DNA of 20,167 bases from Alkalihalobacterium sp048323755 (GTDB lineage: Bacteria > Bacillota > Bacilli > Bacillales > Bacillaceae_F), in assembly GCF_048323755.1 (NCBI RefSeq), contig NZ_JBLWFS010000043.1, positions 1-20,167 on the forward strand. The letters run 5' to 3'. Numbering within the stretch: position 1 is the first letter of the stretch; the number at the start of each line of letters is the position of its first letter. Positions 14,952 through 20,167 of the stretch are shown here, piece by piece. Both the position numbers and the translations under genes were made by a program. The notes beneath the pieces are model-generated. The model worked only from the letters and a program-made list of their open reading frames with translations, did not search any database and was not told the origin of the DNA.

Positions 14952-14980
14952 ATTGTACCACTTTTCTAAAGTAAAGCAAA
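14952..14980 (-). promoter_or_regulatory. promoter of pdxST
   Basis: Minus strand TGG-TACAAT (extended -10; hexamer 14952-14957), with TTTGCT (14975-14980) 17 bp upstream as a weak -35. The leader to pdxS would be about 100 bases. No MocR-type regulator gene is adjacent. Confidence 0.55.
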
Positions 14981-14994
14981 TGAAAGAGATAAAG

Positions 14995-15021
14995 AAGGTT
15001 GGATTTAGTTAAACCAACCTT
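14995..15021 (-). terminator. terminator-like hairpin at the end of dacA
   Basis: Minus-strand 8-bp stem AAGGTTGG (15014-15021) with CCAACCTT (14995-15002). The last dacA codons form the first arm and the stop codon lies in the loop. The tail CTTTATCTCTTTC is T-rich but interrupted, so termination may be partial. Confidence 0.6.
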
Positions 15022-16372
15022 TTACTGTATCAGCAACACTCGTCCATACATTCGAGAAAAAACCGCCAATCCCGCGCATTCCTCTGCTAAAGAAGCCTGC
15101 ACGTTCCACATCTTCTGCTGTTTCAACAAAAACGATTTCATGAGTTAATTCATGACCGAAAAGGTGGCCATACTCAATTTCACCTTTATATACTGCAGAC
15201 AATGTACCGATCACTTCACCTTGTTCAATTGGTGCCTTTAATTCACCGTCATCTGTCATTAAAGCAGGGTCTATTTCTAGGAGAGGTTGAAAAGCTTCTT
15301 CATCACCTGATTTAATTAAAACTTTCAAAGGTTCACTTACTGAAATTTTCACTTCACGTGCTTTTCCATTTACTACTGGGATCGTCGCAACACCTTCTTC
15401 AAATAAATCTTCAAGATGTACTTCATGGTGCACGAAGTTATTAAATCCATAATCTAAAAGGCGTTGTGTCTCCATAAACCTTTCATCCGAATTCTTTAAA
15501 CGCATTACAACTGAAATCAAAGTAATACCATTGCGTTCGGCCACCCCAGTAAAACAAAACCCTGCCTCGTTAGTAGTTCCCGTTTTCAGTCCTAACATGC
15601 CTTGGTAATCATGCTTTAAACCAGGAAGCATGTCATTCCAGTTCTTCATACATGTCCAATCTTCTAAACAATTTTCTACATCAACATCAGTTAACACATC
15701 ACCTTGAAATCTCTTCATCGGAATACTTGCTGTATCTAACATTTCAGGAAAATCATTAATTAAGTGAAAGGCCAGCTTTGCAGTTGCACGGGCTGATAAA
15801 CGATTTTCGTCATTTTCTGCCCCTGCAACATGCTGCCCTCCATAAAAACGATTAGGTAAACCTGTAGAATTTACAAACCTATACTCTCCAAGTTCCAATT
15901 CTGCTGCTTTTTCATTCATACGTTCAACAAACCTCTCATACGAACCGCCCGCAATCAATTCTGCTAATGCAATCGTTGCAGCATTTCCAGATTCAATTGC
16001 CATTGCTTCGTACAATTCTCGAACAGTATAAGCAGTTTCTGTATCTAATAAAACATTTGAAGATCCTTCTTGGTGTGACATATTTCTAATAAAGCTTCTA
16101 ACTGGAACCGTTTGATCCCAAGCAATAGAGCCACTATGAATTGCCTCTAAAACGAGATATTCCGTCATCATCTTTGACATACTTGCTGGTGGTAACATAA
16201 CATCAGCATTTTTTTCCATTAATACTTTCCCCGTATTAGCATCTACTAAAATAGCAGATTCAGCTATTAAATCTATGTTCGCCTCAACTTTTTGGATCGA
16301 ACTAAAGAAAGTTACAAATGCAATTGCACAAAGCAGCGTATAGGACACTACTTTTTTATATTTAAAAAACAT
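15005..16372 (-). CDS. dacA: D-alanyl-D-alanine carboxypeptidase DacA (PBP5)
   Basis: Low-molecular-weight penicillin-binding protein that trims the terminal D-Ala of peptidoglycan pentapeptides on the outer face of the membrane. The 455 residues show a signal peptide (basic MFFKYKK, hydrophobic 8-26, likely cleavage after VEA, residue 31), then the active-site motifs S64-M-S-K67, S128-G-N130 and K263-T-G265. A PBP5 C-terminal beta domain and a final amphipathic helix (FFSRGMRGIGGFFSNVW and on) provide the membrane anchor. The start at ATG 16372 has AGAGGAG 9 bases before it; an in-frame ATG at 16396 has none. Two cysteines (C235, C241) in the insert before KTG could form a disulfide once exported. 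It is somewhat longer than the 443 residues I recall for B. subtilis. Confidence 0.95.
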   Translation of the reverse strand: MFFKYKKVVSYTLLCAIAFVTFFSSIQKVEANIDLIAESAILVDANTGKVLMEKNADVMLPPASMSKMMTEYLVLEAIHSGSIAWDQTVPVRSFIRNMSHQEGSSNVLLDTETAYTVRELYEAMAIESGNAATIALAELIAGGSYERFVERMNEKAAELELGEYRFVNSTGLPNRFYGGQHVAGAENDENRLSARATAKLAFHLINDFPEMLDTASIPMKRFQGDVLTDVDVENCLEDWTCMKNWNDMLPGLKHDYQGMLGLKTGTTNEAGFCFTGVAERNGITLISVVMRLKNSDERFMETQRLLDYGFNNFVHHEVHLEDLFEEGVATIPVVNGKAREVKISVSEPLKVLIKSGDEEAFQPLLEIDPALMTDDGELKAPIEQGEVIGTLSAVYKGEIEYGHLFGHELTHEIVFVETAEDVERAGFFSRGMRGIGGFFSNVWTSVADTVKGWFN

Positions 16373-16408
16373 GAACAACCACTCCTCTTTATTCATTACA
16401 CAATCGGT

Positions 16409-16417
16409 ATTGTAACA
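16409..16417 (-). promoter_or_regulatory. extended -10 promoter of dacA
   Basis: Minus strand TGTTACAAT, an extended -10 (TGn plus TACAAT), lies just after the guaB terminator; the -35 region is only a T-run. It gives a leader of about 30 bases to the chosen dacA start and argues against the upstream ATG. Confidence 0.55.
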
Positions 16418-16428
16418 TATCTAATCAT

Positions 16429-16460
16429 AAAAAAATAGATAGGTAAATTACCTATCTATT
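16429..16460 (-). terminator. terminator of guaB
   Basis: Minus-strand 13-bp inverted repeat AATAGATAGGTAA (16448-16460) and TTACCTATCTATT (16434-16446) with one base between (the tip opens into a loop), followed by T residues. Confidence 0.92.
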
Positions 16461-16491
16461 ACAGATATGTTAAGGGTTTTGAACAATTTGT

Positions 16492-17955
16492 CTATGACTG
16501 AACCGAGTAATTTGGGGCTTCTTTCGTAATTTGAACATCATGAGGGTGGCTCTCTCTTAAACCGGCACCTGTAATACGGATAAATTGACCATTATCTCGT
16601 AACTCAGTTATTGTCTTCGTCCCGCAATACCCCATTCCAGCTCTAATTCCACCAATTAATTGATGAATAGTATCTGTCAAAGGTCCTTTATAAGGAATAC
16701 GGCCTTCAATACCTTCTGGGACTAATTTTTGATTATTTTCTTGGAAATAACGGTCTTTACTCCCTTTTTCCATTGCACCAATTGAACCCATACCTCTGTA
16801 CACTTTAAACTGACGTCCTTGGTAGATTTCACGCTCTCCTGGACTTTCAGAAACCCCAGCTAAAAGACTTCCTAACATAACGGCATGTCCACCTGCAGCT
16901 AGAGCTTTAACAATATCACCTGAAAACTTGATACCACCATCAGCAATGATTGACACGCCATGTTTCCTCGCTTCTGTTGCACAGTCATATACAGCAGTCA
17001 CTTGAGGTACTCCAATTCCAGCAATAATACGAGTAGTACATATTGAACCTGGCCCAATTCCGACTTTTACAACACTAGCTCCTGCTTCAATTAAATCACG
17101 AGTAGCTTCAGCGGTAGCGACATTTCCTGCTACGATATCAAGATCAGGATACTCATTCCGAACTTCACGCACTTTTTCTAATACGCCTTTTGAGTGACCA
17201 TGCGCAGTATCGATAACAATAATATCTACTCCAGCTTCCACAAGAGCTTTAACGCGGATCATCGTGTCTGCAGTAACCCCGACAGCAGCTCCCACGACTA
17301 GTCTTCCTTGGCTGTCTTTCGCTGAATTAGGGAACTCAATTACCTTTTCGATGTCTTTAATTGTAATAAGACCTTTTAAGATCCCTTCATCATCTACAAG
17401 AGGGAGCTTTTCAATTTTATACTTTTGTAAAATCTTTTCTGCTTCTTGTAATGTTGTTCCTACAGGAGCGGTAACAAGATCTTCTTTTGTCATAACATCA
17501 TCAATTTGAATCGAATAGTCTTCAATAAATCGTAAGTCACGGTTTGTTAATATACCGACTAATTTTTGGTTTTCATTCACAATTGGTACACCAGAAATAC
17601 GATACTTACCCATTAAATGTTCTGCATCGAACACTTGACGATCCGGTGTTAAGTAAAATGGATTCGTAATAACTCCACTTTCAGAGCGTTTCACTCGGTC
17701 AACTTGCTCAGCTTGTTCTTCAATGGACATGTTTTTATGTATAATTCCAAGTCCACCTTCACGAGCAATTGCAATAGCCATACTCGCTTCAGTTACAGTG
17801 TCCATTCCAGCACTGATAATGGGCATATTAAGCTTTAACTTTGGTGTTAGTTGTGTTTGCACTGATACATCTTTAGGAAGAATTTCCGACTTTTGTGGAA
17901 CAAGCAATACATCATCAAACGTTAAACCTTCTTTAGCAAACTTATTTTCCCACAC
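16492..17955 (-). CDS. guaB: Inosine-5'-monophosphate dehydrogenase
   Basis: Oxidises IMP to XMP with NAD+, the committed step of GTP synthesis. The 487 residues form a TIM barrel interrupted by two CBS domains (about 95-205; MGKYRISGVPIV and LITIKDIEKVIEFPN). The catalytic loop GPGSICTT carries C306; the phosphate site IADGGIKFSGDIVKALAAGG and the mobile flap with R402-Y403 (KGSKDRYFQE) are intact. The start is GTG 17955: GGAAGGG lies 7 bases upstream and the protein begins (M)WENKFAKEGLTFDDVLL as in the family. An upstream TTG at 17976 has no site. It is followed by a strong terminator, so it is a single-gene unit. Confidence 0.97.
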   Translation of the reverse strand: MWENKFAKEGLTFDDVLLVPQKSEILPKDVSVQTQLTPKLKLNMPIISAGMDTVTEASMAIAIAREGGLGIIHKNMSIEEQAEQVDRVKRSESGVITNPFYLTPDRQVFDAEHLMGKYRISGVPIVNENQKLVGILTNRDLRFIEDYSIQIDDVMTKEDLVTAPVGTTLQEAEKILQKYKIEKLPLVDDEGILKGLITIKDIEKVIEFPNSAKDSQGRLVVGAAVGVTADTMIRVKALVEAGVDIIVIDTAHGHSKGVLEKVREVRNEYPDLDIVAGNVATAEATRDLIEAGASVVKVGIGPGSICTTRIIAGIGVPQVTAVYDCATEARKHGVSIIADGGIKFSGDIVKALAAGGHAVMLGSLLAGVSESPGEREIYQGRQFKVYRGMGSIGAMEKGSKDRYFQENNQKLVPEGIEGRIPYKGPLTDTIHQLIGGIRAGMGYCGTKTITELRDNGQFIRITGAGLRESHPHDVQITKEAPNYSVQS

Positions 17956-18020
17956 AATAATTCCCTTCCTCTCCAAATAAATAAGTTTATGATTAAGATT
18001 TTCCTGTAAATATTATTTGT

Positions 18021-18049
18021 AGCTTAACAATTGGTTAAACTACTGTCAA
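18021..18049 (-). promoter_or_regulatory. promoter of guaB with internal palindrome
   Basis: Minus strand perfect TTGACA (18044-18049), 17 bp, then TAAGCT (18021-18026), a poor -10 helped by an extended TGT in front. An alternative is TTAACC-17-TAATAT slightly downstream. The near-palindrome TTAACAATTGGTTAA (18024-18038) covers the spacer and may be an operator. The same 165-base gap must serve yaaC on the other strand, for which I see no clear promoter. Confidence 0.5.
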
Positions 18050-18120
18050 GAAAGCAAAAGTAATCCGATTTTTCTAAAAATAATCATACCAAGCAATTCA
18101 CAGAAAGGGTACTGATTTTT

Positions 18121-19101
18121 ATGGAACTTCAACATAATATTTGGAATAAAGCTTTACCATTCCGATCCACAAATTACACACAATCGATTTTGAAAATTTG
18201 TTATGAAGCTAAAGCCATCAAAGATAGTGACGTATTAGCTTTTCAAAACACCTATCCTTTTATCTATTATCTCGAACATGGAGAAAAGTATTTCTCCCAA
18301 GTTCAAACATCACCTATAGAAATAAAGCCTGTACTCCTGTTTTATGGGATGGTGCAACTCATGAAGGCTTGTTTATTATTAAATGATCCCCATTACCCCG
18401 AAACAAGCCAAGTACTTGCACACGGAGTGACGACTAGAAAGCGAAAGAAAAGCCAGTATATCTTTCTAGATGATGAAGTAAAAATTCAAAAGAACGGATT
18501 GTTAACACACTTTTCTGATAAAATGTTTCATGTGAAACATTTTTCGAGTGAAAAATACAAAATGAGACTTTTACTTCGGCAGATTTGGGAAACACACTCT
18601 TTATTTACACAAATAGAAAAGAAAAAGAAACCATCTCAACTCCATATTTCAAATGTAGCTGTGAAGCTGCCGAATAAAATTTTAGATGATTACCAATTTG
18701 GACCTTCTAGCTTTTGTTCTTATCTATCTGAACGGTCAAAGCATTCATACAAACCTAAACTAGACCATCAAACAAATGGTCACTTTTTGATCACTATAAA
18801 CTCTCCCATTAGTTCCATTCAATGTCATCCCTTCTTATATGACGGAATTGAAAAATACTATTTATCGCCTTATAAAAGTGATTTATTAGACATTCCAGAA
18901 GTGATCGCTCATTATTTAATACTTTATAATCTCAGTATGATTTGCAGATATGAAACAGAATGGTGGGGAGAATTGTTTCACCACTACCCCGAAAGCGACT
19001 ACCCATTTATTTATAAATTTCTATCCATAGCCGCTGAAAAGGTACCGTTGCTTCTTTTCTTGCTCATCGATAAACAAATCTCGGATGCCTCAAGGAAATA
19101 A
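18121..19101 (+). CDS. yaaC: YaaC family protein, unknown function
   Basis: Uncharacterised cytoplasmic protein conserved between rrnO and guaB in Bacillus and, as here, oriented opposite to guaB. The 326 residues (B. subtilis about 315, recalled) have no signal peptide or obvious membrane helix. They are rich in Tyr, His, Ser and Leu, with a basic Lys/Arg stretch RKRKKSQYIF near 101-110. I see no nucleotide-binding or catalytic motif. The call rests on position, orientation and length, plus the general look of the sequence (WNKALPFRSTNYTQSILK and ILYNLSMICRYETEWWGEL). ATG 18121 has AAAGGG at about 11 bases, rather far. It is the only gene here that is transcribed towards an rrn operon, and it ends in a strong terminator. 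Confidence 0.82.
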   Translation: MELQHNIWNKALPFRSTNYTQSILKICYEAKAIKDSDVLAFQNTYPFIYYLEHGEKYFSQVQTSPIEIKPVLLFYGMVQLMKACLLLNDPHYPETSQVLAHGVTTRKRKKSQYIFLDDEVKIQKNGLLTHFSDKMFHVKHFSSEKYKMRLLLRQIWETHSLFTQIEKKKKPSQLHISNVAVKLPNKILDDYQFGPSSFCSYLSERSKHSYKPKLDHQTNGHFLITINSPISSIQCHPFLYDGIEKYYLSPYKSDLLDIPEVIAHYLILYNLSMICRYETEWWGELFHHYPESDYPFIYKFLSIAAEKVPLLLFLLIDKQISDASRK

Positions 19102-19134
19102 GCACTTTCCTCCTGGGAAAGTGCTTATTTTTTC
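19097..19134 (+). terminator. terminator of yaaC
   Basis: A 14-bp stem AATAAGCACTTTCC/GGAAAGTGCTTATT (19097-19110 and 19116-19129) with a 5-nt loop is followed by T-run. It includes the yaaC stop codon. The A-rich left flank may let it work in both directions, which would protect yaaC from rrn read-through. Confidence 0.95.
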
Positions 19135-19465
19135 TGATAGGGTGCCGTTTTAGGTACCTATAGGCAAGCCATCCGATGAAGGCTCTCTTCACGTATTTTT
19201 TAATAATGGATGTAAAATATCAGCAATTCATTAAGAAAATGGGGACTTCACCTTTTTCTTTACCTAAATTTTTTTATTTATTATAGGATATTGGCATAAC
19301 TTATCGGAGCTACTTAACTAATATTTTTTTACCGGTGCAACTCACATTTTAACGGCGAACAGTGTTCTTTCCCCTCAATGTATACCTTCATACCTAACTA
19401 TTGGCCTTATCATTGAATTGGCTTCCTCTGTCCACACCTGTAGCTTACTCATTTTTTTGTGCACT

Positions 19466-19495
19466 AAAAAAGTACAACCTGCATTCGTTGTGCTT
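19466..19495 (-). terminator. terminator-like hairpin, minus strand
   Basis: Minus-strand stem AAGCACAAC (19487-19495) with GTTGTACTT (19470-19478), one G-U pair, 8-nt loop, followed by T residues. It would stop any transcript coming from the rrn side before it ran antisense into yaaC. The T-run is also half of a neighbouring T6-GTGCAC-A6 near-palindrome (19453-19471). Confidence 0.5.
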
Positions 19496-19506
19496 GGTGA
19501 CTAGAG

Positions 19507-19541
19507 ACGTCCCTTTTAACCTTGCTTTCCTACGGGGACGT
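19507..19541. repeat. inverted repeat in a GC-richer patch (possible decayed intergenic repeat)
   Basis: ACGTCCC (19507-19513) and GGGACGT (19535-19541) form a 7-bp inverted repeat with 21 bases between. The following bases, GCTTTCC-TACGGGG and TGGTGA, later CATCCTCG, resemble by eye a common Bacillus intergenic repeat (GCTTTCCGCGGGCGAGC, GTGAGCCTCCTCG, recalled). The match is partial. Confidence 0.3.
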
Positions 19542-19679
19542 GGTGATCGATAAGGCATCCTCGCTGCCGATGAGTAAAGACTAACCTGTAGATTAGATTT
19601 GACTTATGGTTCGCTACGATTTTTTCATCGTAGAAGTGATGAAATTTATAGGTTTTTGTCGAGAAATCGGTAAAGTGAA

Positions 19680-19782
19680 AAAGTTGAATGTAAAATCGGC
19701 AAAGTTGAAAATAAACTGAGCAAAATTGAAAATAAATAGGCTAAAGTTAAAAATAAATGCATAAAGTTGTTAAAATCAAGCC
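19680..19782. repeat. 21-bp tandem repeat, about five units
   Basis: Units begin with AAAGTTGAA-like sequence at 19680, 19701, 19722 and 19743 (exact 21-bp period) and 19763 (20 bp, diverged). The shared part is AAAGTTGAAAATAAA; the last six bases of each unit vary (ATCGGC, CTGAGC, TAGGCT). Translated on the plus strand in one frame the units read KVECKIG, KVENKLS, KIENK-stop-A and KVKNKC, a heptad-like pattern, but there is no start codon with a ribosome site and a stop interrupts it. Confidence 0.8.
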
Positions 19783-19862
19783 AGTCCAGCTCAAAGTAAC
19801 CTTAAAAAATAACGAATTACAAAGATAAAAATGTAGTAAAGCTTTCTCTGACAGCCTAATCA

Positions 19863-19894
19863 AAAAAGCACAATCCGTTTGGATTGTGCTTTTT
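19863..19894 (-). terminator. terminator of the rrn operon
   Basis: A 14-bp stem, AAAAAGCACAATCC and GGATTGTGCTTTTT on either strand (19863-19876 and 19881-19894), with a 4-nt loop lies directly after 5S; on the minus strand the last arm ends in a run of T. Confidence 0.95.
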
Positions 19895-20011
<117 letters not shown>

Positions 20012-20099
20012 TTCTAAAATTGTGATAAATCCTTATTTAGTTGAGAGTGGTTCTCTCAAAACTGGATAATGGCTAGATGAATTCAACGCTTTATTATTT

Positions 20100-20167
20100 G
20101 GATAAGTCCTCGACCGATTAGTATCTCTCAGCTCCACGTGTCACCACGCTTCCACCCGAGACCTATC
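20100..20167 (-). rRNA. 23S rRNA, 3' end (partial)
   Basis: The minus strand reads GGTGACACGTGGAGCTGAG, then AGATACTAATCGGTCGAGGA and CTTATCC, matching the well-conserved 3' end of Bacillus 23S. The rest lies outside the window. The 23S-5S spacer (20012-20099) holds a small hairpin, GAGAG/CTCTC (20044-20058), and no tRNA. Confidence 0.95.

Larger units (their letters stand above)
19135..19862. other. gene-free interval between yaaC and the rrn terminator
   Basis: About 730 bases with stop codons in all frames and no credible ribosome site plus frame. It is AT-rich except for a GC-richer patch at about 19500-19570. It holds, from left to right: a terminator-like hairpin (19466-19495), an inverted repeat (19507-19541), a 7-bp hairpin CTACGAT/ATCGTAG (19614-19633) and a 21-bp tandem repeat (19680 on). 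I find no tRNA. Confidence 0.7.

Noticed and set aside
19692..19790. Lys/Glu-rich coding reading of the 21-bp repeat
   Set aside because: Stops upstream and inside, no start codon with ribosome site; kept only as a repeat.

Overview
The window reads as the oriC-proximal part of a Bacillaceae chromosome, given in reverse. Read on the minus strand, the order is rrn operon end (23S, 5S), guaB, dacA, pdxS, pdxT, serS, an inserted peptide transporter, tadA, scr (SRP RNA), dnaX, ebfC, recR, yaaL, bofA, and then the promoters and first bases of a second rrn operon. yaaC, lying between 5S and guaB, is the only plus-strand gene. From memory this is the Bacillus subtilis order between rrnO and rrnA. 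The exception is the serS-tadA interval, which in B. subtilis holds other genes and here holds an Lrp-type regulator plus an ABC peptide importer in the order D-F-A-B-C. bofA and the long (about 270 nt) SRP RNA point to an endospore-forming low-GC Firmicute. The acidic linker of the substrate-binding lipoprotein is compatible with an alkaliphile or halotolerant species, but that is only an inference. I cannot name the species.

Right side (20167 to 18000): 3' end of 23S, 5S, a strong rrn terminator, then about 730 bp without a convincing gene. This stretch holds an exact-period 21-bp tandem repeat and several inverted repeats. It is followed by yaaC, transcribed towards the rrn operon and ending in its own terminator.

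Housekeeping block (18000 to 11600): guaB (IMP dehydrogenase), dacA (PBP5 carboxypeptidase), pdxST (PLP synthase) and serS. Promoters and terminators separate guaB, dacA and pdxST. serS is preceded by a serine T-box riboswitch whose specifier (UCU) and antiacceptor (UGGC) both fit tRNA-Ser. A second promoter-like sequence lies after the T-box terminator.

Transporter block (11600 to 4820): an Lrp/AsnC regulator with a near-consensus promoter surrounded by repeated TACGA/TCGTA sites, then OppD, OppF, OppA-type lipoprotein, OppB and OppC. A stable hairpin lies between the lipoprotein and permease genes, and a bidirectional terminator ends the operon.

Left side (4820 to 1): a previously unlisted 43-codon small ORF coupled to tadA, the SRP RNA with a strong promoter and phased repeats around it, then the dnaX-ebfC-recR-yaaL replication/repair operon, bofA with terminators on both sides, and tandem rrn promoters leading to the 16S start at position 15.

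Several gene starts were reset from ribosome-binding sites: bofA GTG, recR TTG, dnaX TTG and guaB GTG are all non-ATG, and yaaL, dacA, oppB, oppC and serS start at internal ATGs.

I see no CRISPR array, prophage, transposase or defence system. The parts least explained by known genes are the 21-bp repeat near 5S, the Lrp-promoter site cluster, the phased repeats at the scr promoter and the small ORF before tadA.
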